Notes under the pieces: model-generated | Seen by the model: the letters and a program-made list of their open reading frames with translations, nothing else | Told to the model about the DNA's origin: nothing | Databases searched by the model: none | Made by a program: the position numbers and the translations under genes | Assembly: GCA_965644295.1 (NCBI GenBank) | Contig: CBFFRP010000394.1 | Location: forward strand, 1-64,000 | Direction of reading: 5' to 3' | DNA length: 64,000 nt | From: Paraphysomonas bandaiensis | Taxonomy: Eukaryota > Chrysophyceae | Shown: positions 36,101 through 47,878 of the stretch, piece after piece | How the letters are laid out: the number at the start of each line of letters is the position of its first letter | Numbering within the stretch: position 1 is the stretch's first letter

Positions 36101-36926
36101 GATGAATGGGACGAGGTGCGTCGTGTTTTCAACAGTTAGTTTGCAATTTGTAAGGGTTAAATGGTGATAATACTAGACATGATGTTGTAGTTGGTAGTAG
36201 GTGTCAATGCTGTAAAACATTGATTATGCAATTGATGCCAATTTTTAATCAATTAGAACTAGTTTTTATTGTCTGAATTTAAACGGTAGCGATTGTAGTA
36301 ATAATTATAAAACTGGGTGGGTTGCTTAAATCGTATTAGGATAGTAGCACATCAGTGTATAGTGTATAGGCGCAAGTATGCGCTCACACATTGCTACAAT
36401 TATTTCATTGAATTTATTTCGTCATTTTTCCCACCTTAGACTACCACATGTGGTTGGACACTTTGGAACCTATTCCTAATTCCCCAAAACTGAGTTTTGC
36501 ATATTATTTCCCTTTGTGTTACAACTTTTTTAATTTTTCTCAGTGGGTGTATAATCGATAATATAAACGAATACAGCCAATCAATAGAGGCGAATAAGTG
36601 TTAATGATTATTTTACGGTATGTGCACCGCCCTGAGATAGTACAAACGCCGCACAAGTAGTTTCTAAATAATACTATATACCGTAAAAAGCAAACAACAA
36701 TATGAACCTTCTATTTGTTCTGTACCACTTCCGAAAATACACACCCTGGCTACGAATTCGAACATATTCATAAATATTTCGAAGGAAATAATATATTTCA
36801 CAGTATTCGAGCCATGATACAACGCGATGACAGTGCCCAGATAAGCTTGACTTCTATATTACCTGTCTCACATGCCATACGCTGAATATCATTGCACGTA
36901 GGAACTTTTGCAAGTTGTTAGGTGTG
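36101..36926. other. Convergent intergenic, no gene seen
   Basis: 826 bp of AT-rich DNA between the ends of the p101-like and DDI1 genes. No coding frame or repeat is evident. Confidence 0.45.
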
Positions 36927-38606
36927 TTAAGTGCGGCTGCTGAAGAGCAGCTGTGCAGCTAACTCGACGTCTCCCTCCGCTTGGGAAAGAGCATTACTGG
37001 CTTCCACAATTGAAAATCCAAGAGAGCATAAGTGGATCACATCACTGTTGACCAAGTGAGCATCAGAACAGGAAGCATCTCCTAATGATCCAGAACGGGA
37101 TACACCGGTCCTATTCGGTGACGAGGGTTCGCCTTCAGAATGAGAACGAGAGCGTTTAGAAACGCTATCCTCTGGAAACTTCTTAGGAATTTCTCCTACA
37201 GAAATGATAAAGGCTAAGAGCACCATATAAAATAATGCTAGACAATGTATCCCATTATGAAAATACTACTGCATAATATGGTAGAGGAAAATGTAACAGT
37301 GTGTAATACGTGTGAAGACATTTATGCTTAAAAAAATTCATACCCTCCGACAAAAATGGAGCTTCTTCAATCCCCCTACTTCCCTCCACCCTCAGTACAT
37401 TGTCTCTCAAATCTATCGCACATCGATGGCGTTTGAGCATATCGAGCCCGAACAAGAAGTCCACGTCGTCGTTTTCCAAAACTGTTAAAGAGATTGGGAA
37501 AAACGACTGACCAAGTTTCATCTGAGCCATATGCACTCGGCCAACTATTTTAGCAGTTCCTACGAAATAACAAGTGGAATGAATGCCATGTGGTTCAAAC
37601 AATATATATTTGTAAATTCTACGACATCGTTGCACATGACATCCAGGCATACACAACTAGTACATAGAGCTACACAAACATAGGAAGTCGCTGTAGCACT
37701 GTAAAAGCAATATACACATGTACTCTATATTGCTTCGCATACTACTACGTAGTTCGATGTTCTTACCAACACCCCTAGCCTGCCCTGACCACCTCGTGTC
37801 TATGAGCCTGGTAACACCACACCTCTCCGCGCAGCCCACAGACATAATCGTGCTTTGCGCTCCACTATCTACAAAGGCCTTGATGGGAGTACCATTCACC
37901 TCTATATTTATGTATAGCATATGCACACTCCCAAAACTTTCTGGCATTTCCTCCATAGCTGTTTCCATGCTAGCCTACAAGCAAAGAGATTACGATATAT
38001 GCATTGTGTTTAAGGCTACAAAGCCAGTCAAAAACCCAAGGCAGAGCGCAACACCACAAGACGCGCGTCATCAATAACACATACCTGGACGTTCTGTTGT
38101 CTAATTCGTTCAGCAATTAAAGCCTGATTCTCTTCGCTAAGAGGATCTGCAAATATCCTGGCCTCCTCCTCCCTCTTATCAAATATCACTTTATGATTAG
38201 CTAATGATCGTTTCATCATAAGCATTCTTAATGGAGCGACATCAGGGGCTTGTAATGCTTCTACCATTTCCATATCACCATTTGATTGCATTTGAGTAAT
38301 CAAATGAGGATTCTCATGAACTAATTGTCGTAATGCATCAGGTGTGATATTATTTGGTATATCATGTAAACTCATCCGTATATTATGATTTTGTTTTTTT
38401 CCTACTGATATAATATCATCATTTTGTAATTTTATAGTATTTAAATGATCTCCAGTAAATTCTTCTCCATAATAAACTATCGTTAAATCATTCATACTGA
38501 TACCTACTTCAGCTGCAATAATTTGTATAATAGTATTATTTGTTTCATTATCTGGAAGTTCAAGTATACTGATATTACCATCTGATGTAACGATAGATAT
38601 TTTCAT
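36927..38606 (-). CDS. DDI1: DDI1-type ubiquitin-receptor aspartyl protease, 404 aa, four exons
   Basis: Exons: 38606-38085, 37974-37767, 37559-37344 and 37195-36927, GT-AG and in phase, giving 404 residues as usual for DDI1. A ubiquitin-like domain covers about residues 1-75. A helical DDI domain follows ([18 protein letters not shown]). The retroviral-type protease domain has [12 protein letters not shown] (catalytic Asp near 208), [16 protein letters not shown] and [19 protein letters not shown]-terminal UBA domain ([19 protein letters not shown]) ends the protein. DDI1 shuttles ubiquitylated clients to the proteasome and cleaves heavily ubiquitylated proteins. All three modules are intact and the active site is canonical. 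It is head to head with the gene at 39196. Confidence 0.95.
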
Positions 38607-39195
38607 GATTTGTTTGAGATGTTATTTGTGAGTATGTATGTATATGTTGATATGTTAAGATGATATGATTGTGAGATGTATGTATATGTATGTATGTATG
38701 TGTATGTATGTGTGATGATGTGAGCGATATGTCGTGGGTGTACCTACCTATACGATAGTGATAGGAATATATGGATATTTCCATATGTTCGAAGCATACT
38801 GACGTAGATGTACTGCTATACTCACATTACGTCGTACTTGTATGGTGAGTATATCATATATCTATGTACAGATGTACCTGACAGTCGTACTGGTCGACAG
38901 AATACACTGTAACCCATAATCTTCTAGAAACCTCAGGAAGTTTCCTAGTGACGTCTTCATATAGGTATGTACCTCGACATATGTACCCGGGCGTATGTAC
39001 CTGAGAATATAATACCGCTGTAGTGAAGTACACGATATATGTATATATACACTGCTGATGCTGTATATGTAAGTGTGTGTCATAGGAACTTGCAATGCAT
39101 GAAATGCACGACTCCTAATCTCCACCATTCTCAATCTGTTTGCAACAACAATTGTCATATACAACATACATAATGCATTTTATCCCTTAAGTTAT
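38607..39195. promoter_or_regulatory. Divergent intergenic region, DDI1 / unknown gene
   Basis: About 590 bp between divergent starts. A short, interrupted TGTATG/TATG-rich stretch near 38633-38712 is a remnant-like version of the arrays seen in other divergent regions. Both promoters must be here. Confidence 0.5.
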
Positions 39196-40187
39196 TTGTG
39201 TTTGCATTTCGTGGAGCGTGTATTGAGATTGATGAGTATGGATTCTGAGAGTGCATACAGTGATATAGAGCAGCGCTGGTACACTATATGTTACAATTTC
39301 TTCAGATACGAGGACCAGAAATGTAAGGAGGCCATTCAATGGTTCCAAGACTTTTCATCGTTAAATGGATCTGCTCCGCCAGTGACTCGATTAACATCAG
39401 ACCAACGAGATGAATTTGAAGCTTGCGGAATATTAAGTTTTAAAGATGATGATGCTTGGTATCATTTCGATGATATTCGTAACAAAGCTAGATCTATGGC
39501 TCATGTTGATTCTACTAAGAGCCGTATTCAAGAAGTTATTCACACCGTAACAGTTGTGGATCAAACTAGCTCATGCTCCATAAAAAACAGTACGATTGTG
39601 CAATATATAAATGATGTAGTGAAGTATCAGAACAAATACGATATTGGGGTTGGCCGATTTCTGGAATATATATCTCAATGGGTTGAGGAACAGTTACAAT
39701 GGACTACATGCTGTCTCATTACAATTGAAGTTGCTCTACTCAGTGAGCGTCCGGCGGATTTTGTGTGGATGGCCGTCACTTTACTCTGTAGTCTTGGGAA
39801 GTTTGAAAGCAATATTAACGAAGTAAAGGTAGGAAGCCTTGACTATATGTAGTCTTTGTTATGAATAAGTGCACTTTAAAAAATATTTAAACTAGTTTTG
39901 GTTGGTGCATACCTTGTGGCGAATTGTTTGAATTTTAACACTATTCGTAGGAGTCTGAATTGAAATCTTCGTTAAAGATGTCATGGATAATGCATCCTCA
40001 TTTCTCTGATTCATTTTTAGGTTTGATTATTAGAAAACTTCATTCTAATCGAAGAAGATATAAAATTGGAAATAGGCACACCGCTTCTAACGTCGTTAGG
40101 GAAAGTGTCAGCCCTACGACAGTGACGAGGGTAAATGTACATGGAGGGTTAGAAATGGGGTGGAGAGAATGTATTTGTTGTATATAA
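39196..40187 (+). CDS. Unrecognised protein, 289 aa, two exons
   Basis: Exon 1 is 39196-39828 and exon 2 is 39951-40187, joined in phase 0 by a 122-bp GT-AG intron. The product is 289 residues if translation starts at 39196; Met codons at 39232 and 39238 are equally possible. It is mostly helical with acidic and aromatic residues (RWYTICYNFFRYED near the start). No signal peptide, membrane segment or known motif is visible. The last 80 residues are basic. I do not recognise a family. Codon use and the head-to-head position next to DDI1 support a real gene. Confidence 0.6.
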
Positions 40188-42366
40188 ATGAGAGTAAGAT
40201 TATAGTTCTATCTACTTGAAGATTTCACTCTTTATAAATATCAGTACCTAGTGGAAACATCACTGTGCAATGTAAGTCATATAGCCTCTATACTCTGTAC
40301 CACAACAACCAACAACGCCACGGTTTGATTTCATGTTGGGGGGTCTAAGTGGCGACCCAAGCCGAAATCAATGAAGGACAACTCCGAGAAACTATGTCAT
40401 TAAACGGCCTGTAGAACTACACTACGAACTTCGAAAGTTTATTAGGAACCAAAACACCATTTTACCTCCTGCGCAATGAAAAATGTACCTTGTATATAAC
40501 TAACCGTCAGAGCTGCTTCAACGATGGAATCTCTAGTGGTTCCAGCAGAAGGAGGTGCTTCATGTTAATTCATCCTCTGGGATATTCCATTCAGGCGATC
40601 GAAGCCACTGAAAAAGCTCTTTATAGTGGAGTTGGTGACAAAGTTAATGAATTTCTTGCTTAGTTCGATCAGTTCACATATTACTGTACTTCGAAAGCAC
40701 TTGATCTCAAGGTGCTTCAAAAGCGTATGAAATATGACGGACTGACACAGATAGAGTAGATTCGCGGAAATGAAGTCCTAAAGTCGGGTCTGGTACTCAC
40801 TTTTTGCATGTGGATGATATCGGTACCGTCGTCTGTAGAATCGACTGCAAGATGAGTGGGCCACCCGTAGCAAATACAATGTATTCACAGTCGTGGATCG
40901 GCGTGACACAGCACCTCCAGCCCAATATACATCTGTAAAAATAATATGTAAGTCGAGGCTTTTCCTAATTTACTGGGGACCCCCTTACTGACAGTGCCCC
41001 TCTGACATATATATATTGTAACAGGTGAGTCATTAAAATGTACATGTAGCCAGGGTTGACTAGCAGCATATGAAAGCGATATATATATATCTGGCCTTTC
41101 AGCAAAGCGTTTTTGTAGAGTTAATGACAACGCGAGTAAATTTATTTCTTGTTAAATTCGATCAGTTCATATTAATTTGTACTCCTTCTCTGAATCTGAT
41201 CTCCAGTTTCTGCATGATTTCTTTTGTTTTATCAGCTCATAGTTCTCGTGATCCAGAGTATTACATAATATTGGTCACTATCTTCAAAATGCTTCAGGTA
41301 CCATCCTTTTGAACTAATTCGTAGATCGCACTATATATATATACTATAAAAGTAGTCTCTATACTCTACATATATACTGGCTTTCGGCAGCAGCAGTGGT
41401 ATTTTAGCGGGAGGGAATAAAGACTTGGACTCTAGCCCTAGCTCAAGCCCTAAATAGTGTCTTCTCCTTCCTCATCAACCACGTCTTCATACGCTTGGTC
41501 GAACTGGCTACTCCAAACTGATGGAATACAAGCACACTCCCTTAGTGTCATCTTTGCTGGAACTACTATACTCGCTACCACGTCAGATTTTGACATTGCT
41601 TAGACTTTTTACCAACTGACTCAACTCAATATTACTGAATTAGCAGATTATAACAAATTATAATACTTTAACCGTGTTGTTTATACTCATCACATAAAGT
41701 CGGGGTAATCTACCAAAACCTGGTGAAATTTTTGATGATGGACGGAAAAGGGTTCAACTCTGCACAATCAGTAAATATGAAGATAAGAACATATTAAAAA
41801 AATTATTTATAATATCCTTTACTACTTTCTTACACATATATTATATTATACAGTTTAAGCAATTCCATCATAAGCATAGAGCTATCCTTTGTATATGACA
41901 CCCCACTACTACGTCGACGTTTTACGATCAAAACTTTGTCAGATGTGAGAGCGCGCCTTGGTCCATTCATTCTGTTGTAGGCTCTGTCACTGTCCCCCAT
42001 TGCTGTTGCTTTTATAGTCATTTTCTTTGACGAAGTTACTATATACATAATACATTATATATAAAACAAACACTACCACACTTAATATTATTCGGTGCGG
42101 TGAACTGCAAGTAGTACCGGCTACATTTGAATCTGAATGGCTACTTCTATTTGCAGCGCAATTCTCTACAGTATCACTTCACACTTCACTAAAACTTTGT
42201 AGCACTGTATTTAACTGTTGTATTCAATATATATTTTAAGTACAAGTGGAGAAGCTGATGTCGCGATAATAGGTAGCCTTCTGTCAATTAATTATATAAT
42301 ATACAATGTCACAAATACATGATAATGAAGTTGTCACATTTCCTCTAAATGTCATGCGCAGCGTTC
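40188..42366. other. Convergent intergenic with decayed duplicated sequence
   Basis: No convincing gene apart from the doubtful short frame at 41830-42048. A stretch near 40645-40690 (TTAATGAATTTCTTGCTTAG, then TTCGATCAGTTCACAT) has a diverged second copy near 41116-41180 (TTCTTGTTAAATTCGATCAG). This suggests remnants of an old repeat. Short open pieces near 40560-40660 look like degraded coding sequence. Confidence 0.4.
41830..42048 (-). CDS. Doubtful short open frame, 72 aa
   Basis: A 72-residue frame with a basic centre (VLIVKRRRSSG) ending MELLKLYNIIYV. It resembles no family I know. It lies between the 3' ends of two convergent genes and would be the only gene breaking the alternating orientation. 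It may be chance. Confidence 0.2.
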   Translation of the reverse strand: MYIVTSSKKMTIKATAMGDSDRAYNRMNGPRRALTSDKVLIVKRRRSSGVSYTKDSSMLMMELLKLYNIIYV

Positions 42367-45300
42367 TCACGATAGCTTCTCAAGTATTTCATGACATAAC
42401 TGTCTACATACGGCATCATCGACAGAGGCTCTAGAATATAAATCTGCGATGTTCACCCGAATAACAGATATTCCTAATACATCTTTGAAAAACTCATCCC
42501 TTCTCCTAGAAAAATTAACACTCGACGGAAACCGATGCATAGGGCCATCAACTTCAATATTATATACAGATTTGCATTTTCCATTTTCTGAAGTACGCCG
42601 AAGCAACATGTCACATTCGAAGCCCTCCATATATATGCCTTCATCCATATTATAGCACACTTGATTTTCAGCAAGAATATGCCGCAGAATAACGGCAAAC
42701 CTTGTCTCCAACTTGGACGGCACAGGTGTTGGCGGAAAAAGCGGTGAATTGGACATATTTCTGAATGATTCCATTCGAATTGCATCAATATCATCCAACA
42801 GTTCTAAAGAGAACTCATAACTTTTTCCATAAAACTGTAGCAGGTTCATTGTGGCAACGAAAGTATTTAGAGGGGTTATATCATCCCCCTTAAAACCACT
42901 AGCCACGTTTGCACCAACACATCTAATGATATGGTGTATAGCACTTTCAACAGCAGCCCTGTGGACTAACCAGCTCTTGTCTGAGCAAAGAGATACTAAT
43001 CCAAATAAAGACATTGCAGCCGATAACGGGGAAAACGTGTCACACTTCATCGCCAGGCCACACAACTTTAGTGCAACTTCCCGTACAGGAGGTGCTCTCA
43101 TATCCATTCTCTGCATCCCGTACAATGCCTTCGCCACATCAGCAGAATCCAGCGAGGGTACATGCATTTTCATTTTCGTGGACAGTGCCTGAACAATCTC
43201 ACATACACTTTCTTCATCACTTGTCATTCCTTGTAGCCCATACAGTGATAATGATATATCTAAAAAATTAAATTGACCATGACAACCCGAAACTTTAGAA
43301 GCTAGGCTGCATAGCATCTTCTTGACAGCTGGACAGTCAGATGACTTATTCCGTAAACCATACAGCGCATTAACAACGGCTTCTGAAGAAAAAATATATG
43401 AGGAACGATCCAAATTATCTGCCAGAAAATTAAATATGTCCCTCACGTTCTCGTCTCCAGACCACATCAACTGGAGACCACTTATCGATCTACTAGTATA
43501 TGGTGGTACGAGCAGTTCATCACATGAGAGTACTTTCGGTTTGAGTGCCGCAGTAAGTTTTATAACTTCCAATGAAGAGTTGTTCATCTGTTTGAGACCA
43601 TGCAAAGCTCTTGCCACATCTATTGCTCGGAATTTTCCTTCGCATTGACGGACGGGTTCAATTAAGGCAGATACAAGAGCACGGATAGGAACCGCGTTGG
43701 AATCCATACTCTGCATTCCATAAATGGCAGCAGCCACCTCGTTTGCTTTCCATCCTTCAGGCGAAATTTTGTTACTGAGAGCAATGACCAGTGCGCACAC
43801 TTCTTTGTGACGACTATCCATGAATTTCAGCCCAAACAGTCCATGGCTGATTCTAGATCCAGTAAGAGGATCCGTACACATTTCTACTTTCCGTTGCAAT
43901 ATTCTTAAAAGTTCCTTCACATGATTAACTTCACTGCGCATATTGCGTAATCCACCCAACATAAGACCAATCTCATCGCCACTCAGCGTACCTTTAAACA
44001 AACGGACTTTTTTTAGTAGTGACCACATAAACCACATTACTTCATTGTCAGATGTCATCATGCGCTTCATAGAATTTACAGCAGTCGCGAGAGTGTCGGA
44101 CGTAAAAGGTTCCTGACAATTATCGATAGCGTCAGTCATATGAATCAACACTTTTCGGAAGTCGGGCGAATTGCTATAGATTTCACACAACCCTTTAAGG
44201 GTTTTCCCCAAGTCGGGCTCAGTGAACCTGCCCTTACATTTCGCCAAACCAACCCGAACAATTGGTAGAATCATTTTCATTTCCTCGTCATTGGGGTGCA
44301 TATTCTGCATACCACAAAAAATATTTGAAACTATAACTGGTATCCATGGCTCTTTGGATTTCCCAACTTGAGAAGTTATATAATTAACCACTTTGCGGAA
44401 AGAAGTCGCGCGGTGCGAATAATTTTTCAGCAGGTAGAAACACTTCGACGCTTCAAAGAGTGGAATGTCTTGCGCTGTATCCAAGTTGGCAAAAATTGCA
44501 GACGCAAACTTTTGTACTGAAGGGTGGTGAAGTTGCATATTCTCAAGTCCCTGGAGGACGAGAAGAAGGTACTGAGGGGACAAGCGTTCTTGAACAGACA
44601 CGGTACGAGAAAGGGCGTTGAGCAACTTTACAACTTCAATATTAGAGGAAGTCATTCTTCGCATACCAGAAACTAACTGAGCTATTTGAGAAGGTGGCAG
44701 TGCAGATGAGCGGGCAATCACTGAAGTCAATGCAGCTAGCAGCATTTGAATCTCCTTGTGATCGGTTGACATGTGCATCAAGTTTGCCATGTCGGTGAAT
44801 ATGTCACTTGATGACAAATCTGACTGTACTAATGATCGGTTGCATAATGCAGCAATTAAGTTTCGTACATCAGAGTGTTCACTGGAAAATTCTTTCATAC
44901 CACAGAGTACCCTTACCAACTGGGACGCACTCATCGACCCAGATGCGGTATTCACATGGACTGACAAGGTTCGAAGTACCTCCTGGGTTGGGGGAGACCC
45001 AATGCTTCGTCCACGAAGAGAGTTGATGAGCTCGCATAACGTTTCTGTTTGTACCGTATTACACGATTGAAGGTGTCGACCAAGGGAAAGCACCACCTCA
45101 TCCATCTCTTTGTGACTGCTAGGCATGTTCTTCAGTTCCCTCAAACATAAGACGATGTCCTCAGGTGAGAGAGCTGGACGGTGAGGAAGGCATATATGGC
45201 GATTGAGTGCGCGTTCCAGTAATCTTACTTCACTGGTATACGACGTCCACTGAGAACATATCCGGAAACCAACCGATAAACACTCCGCCGACAGTGGCTC

Positions 45301-45957
45301 TTCACATAAGTCAACCCGATCAGTGACAGCCTTTAAAAGTATAACAGATTCTTTGTGCATGAGGTTCTTATGTGAGAGAGCTCTCAAGCAGTCTTCAATC
45401 ATCACTGAGGTATACGAACCACAACTTGAAGTCATCAATGGAGCGACAATCTTCATTAACGACCGCACAGGTCTTGTTTCACTGCCAACGTGGTGGAATC
45501 CACGCAAGATATGAGATACCATATCCGCTGGGATGCTATCGAAACGCTGATGAGTGAGCTGCAGAACAAGAGAATGGAGAAGTCGGTCCACAGCCTGTGC
45601 ATGTATATGAGCATGCATGGGAGGATATAGGGGTGTTATGTCCCTTGTAATGTCCTTTATGTCCCCCATTATTGTGCACAGCATTTTTGGACTAATAGTT
45701 CTAACAGAGTGTGTGATATGATCACGTAATTCATTAATACCACTTGCATTGACCCTCCCTTGATCATCTCTCAATGAAAACTTACTGGAGAATGACTCAC
45801 TTGAGTTACTGCACTGTGCAATTTGCTGATATATATAAAAAGGGACATCTTTTTTATAGAGACGTGAAATTGCACGATTATGTGTAATAAGATGGTGAGT
45901 AAGGGCTTTAGAAGGGCAGTTGAGTGTTCGGGATAGGTGATGAAGTGTACGAAGCAT
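42367..45957 (-). CDS. RAP-domain protein with short helical repeats, 1196 aa
   Basis: An intronless frame. It is open back to 46023, but the Met at 45957 (MLRTLHHLSRTLN) starts a typical basic, hydroxylated organelle-targeting sequence, so I take it as the start, giving 1196 residues. The middle holds some twenty degenerate repeats of about 35-38 residues with the signature GLxxMxSxxxxVxxLLxAL. These resemble octotricopeptide-like RNA-binding repeats. The C-terminus is a RAP domain: VYNIEVDGPMHRFP, a basic stretch and GISVIRVNIADLY, with a nuclease-like fold. Such proteins stabilise or process organelle transcripts. The leader favours the mitochondrion; a plastid cannot be excluded. It is head to head with the gene at 46693. 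Confidence 0.85.
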   Translation of the reverse strand: MLRTLHHLSRTLNCPSKALTHHLITHNRAISRLYKKDVPFYIYQQIAQCSNSSESFSSKFSLRDDQGRVNASGINELRDHITHSVRTISPKMLCTIMGDIKDITRDITPLYPPMHAHIHAQAVDRLLHSLVLQLTHQRFDSIPADMVSHILRGFHHVGSETRPVRSLMKIVAPLMTSSCGSYTSVMIEDCLRALSHKNLMHKESVILLKAVTDRVDLCEEPLSAECLSVGFRICSQWTSYTSEVRLLERALNRHICLPHRPALSPEDIVLCLRELKNMPSSHKEMDEVVLSLGRHLQSCNTVQTETLCELINSLRGRSIGSPPTQEVLRTLSVHVNTASGSMSASQLVRVLCGMKEFSSEHSDVRNLIAALCNRSLVQSDLSSSDIFTDMANLMHMSTDHKEIQMLLAALTSVIARSSALPPSQIAQLVSGMRRMTSSNIEVVKLLNALSRTVSVQERLSPQYLLLVLQGLENMQLHHPSVQKFASAIFANLDTAQDIPLFEASKCFYLLKNYSHRATSFRKVVNYITSQVGKSKEPWIPVIVSNIFCGMQNMHPNDEEMKMILPIVRVGLAKCKGRFTEPDLGKTLKGLCEIYSNSPDFRKVLIHMTDAIDNCQEPFTSDTLATAVNSMKRMMTSDNEVMWFMWSLLKKVRLFKGTLSGDEIGLMLGGLRNMRSEVNHVKELLRILQRKVEMCTDPLTGSRISHGLFGLKFMDSRHKEVCALVIALSNKISPEGWKANEVAAAIYGMQSMDSNAVPIRALVSALIEPVRQCEGKFRAIDVARALHGLKQMNNSSLEVIKLTAALKPKVLSCDELLVPPYTSRSISGLQLMWSGDENVRDIFNFLADNLDRSSYIFSSEAVVNALYGLRNKSSDCPAVKKMLCSLASKVSGCHGQFNFLDISLSLYGLQGMTSDEESVCEIVQALSTKMKMHVPSLDSADVAKALYGMQRMDMRAPPVREVALKLCGLAMKCDTFSPLSAAMSLFGLVSLCSDKSWLVHRAAVESAIHHIIRCVGANVASGFKGDDITPLNTFVATMNLLQFYGKSYEFSLELLDDIDAIRMESFRNMSNSPLFPPTPVPSKLETRFAVILRHILAENQVCYNMDEGIYMEGFECDMLLRRTSENGKCKSVYNIEVDGPMHRFPSSVNFSRRRDEFFKDVLGISVIRVNIADLYSRASVDDAVCRQLCHEILEKLS

Positions 45958-46084
45958 TATGATGCATAATGGAGGAGGAATGTATGTGGTGTTTGTTAAT
46001 GTGGACTGGTTGCACTGAACCATTCATACATATACACACACATCGAGACACTGCCCACGGAATACCTTATACACCACGTATATG

Positions 46085-46488
46085 TACACATACATACATA
46101 CATACATACATACATACATACATACATACATACATACATACATACATACATACATACATACATACATACATACATACATACATACATACATACATACATA
46201 CATACATACATACATACATACATACATACATACATACATACATACATACATACATACATACATACATACATACATACATACATACATACATACATACATA
46301 CATACATACATACATACATACATACATACATACATACATACATACATACATACATACATACATACATACATACATACATACATACATACATACATACATA
46401 CATACATACATACATACATACATACATACATACATACATACATACATACATACATACATACATACATACATACATACATACATACATG
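46085..46488. repeat. (CATA)n microsatellite, about 400 bp
   Basis: A CATA array with no visible interruption over nearly 400 bp. It lies between the divergent starts of the RAP and THEP1-like genes. Frames across it are artefacts. Confidence 0.97.
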
Positions 46489-46692
46489 CCTTTCTACCTG
46501 GACCTACCTACCTTTACATTACATCCAATCATTATCTATCTTTAGTATTTTATTCGTCCCTTACCTAACTACATACGCGTACATTATGCAGGTATGACAT
46601 CATACAAAGACACTCATATATATATCCCCCATACATACACACACATATATCAACACTATCAATCTCATATATCTATACTTACAAACACTAAC

Positions 46693-47595
46693 ATGAAAGT
46701 ACTCCTTACAGCACCACCACAAACTGGTAAAAGTACTCTATTAAAAAAGATATTAGATCAATATCACGGATATAAACGTGGTATATTCTCACGTGAAAAT
46801 CGTAAAGATAATAAACGGATTGGGTTTACAGCCGTATTATCTAATGGAAAAACACGTGATTTTATGATAAAAGAGAATAAAAATATACAAAAATTCAATA
46901 ATTTTCCTAAAGTTGGGAAATATTATGTTGATATTGATTGTATTAATAATTTTATATTACCAGAAATTTATTCTTGTCTTGAAGAATCTCATGATTGTTT
47001 GATATATATTGATGAAATAGGTCGAGCTCAATCATTTTCAACATGTTATATGTCTGCTGTAGAGCAGTTATATAGATCTGATAGACATGTTATTGGTACT
47101 ATTGTTTACGCTGATGAACCTTTTAGTATGGTGTTCAAGAGATCGCCCGACGTGTGGTTAATTGAGGTCACAATCGACAATAGAGACTACCTTCCAGATA
47201 TAATACTAGGGCTGTTTGAAAATGCAGTACTGTTGGAAAGCCTTGCACCGGACATTCAAGCCAGAATTCGAACAAAATTTTTTGAGCTTTTATCGGGAGG
47301 AGAGTTTGTTGCAGCAAAGAAGTTGTTTACTAACACGGTACGCTACTTAGCTGAAAATCGAGTACAGCGAATAGGTGAAGCAGATTATCCTGCTTCTGAC
47401 GAGGTATCGTATCCAAAGACAGATCGATATCGTGTTATAGGTGACACAAACACTCATTGTGTGGTGCGCGATGAGGTATCACAAAGCTACTACTGCGATT
47501 GCCCATTGTTCAAAGGAGAGGGGAAGTTCAAGGGTCAAAACCAAACTTGCTCACATATATTAAGCGTTTTATTTTTTCAGTCAGTGGGAAAATGA
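46693..47595 (+). CDS. THEP1-type P-loop NTPase fused to a SWIM-like zinc motif, 300 aa
   Basis: The frame is open from 46594, but the Met at 46693 (MKVLLTAPPQTGKSTL) places the Walker A motif at the usual N-terminal position. Residues 1-190 match THEP1 (NTPase_1): Walker A APPQTGKST near 7-15, Walker B CLIYIDEIG near 102-110, and VIGTIVYADEPF. The last 40 residues hold YYCDCPLF, then CSHILSVLF, the C-x-C-xn-C-x-H pattern of a SWIM zinc finger. SWIM motifs bind DNA or protein in ZSWIM/SWS1 proteins and MULE transposases. I know of no standard THEP1-SWIM protein. The first 420 bp use AT-rich codons, and the rest is more GC-balanced. Intronless. Confidence 0.72.
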   Translation: MKVLLTAPPQTGKSTLLKKILDQYHGYKRGIFSRENRKDNKRIGFTAVLSNGKTRDFMIKENKNIQKFNNFPKVGKYYVDIDCINNFILPEIYSCLEESHDCLIYIDEIGRAQSFSTCYMSAVEQLYRSDRHVIGTIVYADEPFSMVFKRSPDVWLIEVTIDNRDYLPDIILGLFENAVLLESLAPDIQARIRTKFFELLSGGEFVAAKKLFTNTVRYLAENRVQRIGEADYPASDEVSYPKTDRYRVIGDTNTHCVVRDEVSQSYYCDCPLFKGEGKFKGQNQTCSHILSVLFFQSVGK

Positions 47596-47873
47596 TTGGG
47601 AAATTGGTGTGATTTCCTAGTCACACTATGTTTGGTGTAAATACCTAGTCAATGTAATAAATGACTCAACCTAGTCAATTTAGTTATAAACCTAGTCATA
47701 AATTGTACTCGCATATATCAGGTCAAAGGAAAGTTAGAGTATAGAAAAAGAGATATTTTGCTCATAGACAGGACTCCACTCTTCTGCGTTCTCTGAACAG
47801 AATATTCATATATGTCTTCATTTTCCTTCGAACCAAACGTCATGAAATCATGCCGTCTGGGGGGTTCTTAGTG
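47596..47873. repeat. 3' flank with four CCTAGTCA repeats
   Basis: Four copies of CCTAGTCA, spaced 20-35 bp, lie at 47616-47700. One segment (47656-47678, starting AATAAATGACTCAACC) recurs in inverse orientation at 60372-60394 with one mismatch over 23 bp. The rest is unremarkable up to the copia insertion. Confidence 0.6.
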
Positions 47874-47878
47874 TCACT

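Noticed and set aside
16222-46597. Many open frames of Met-Tyr-Val-Cys or Thr-Tyr-Ile-His repeats on both strands
   Set aside because: They are the translation of CATA/TATG microsatellites, which have no stop codon in most frames. They are not genes.
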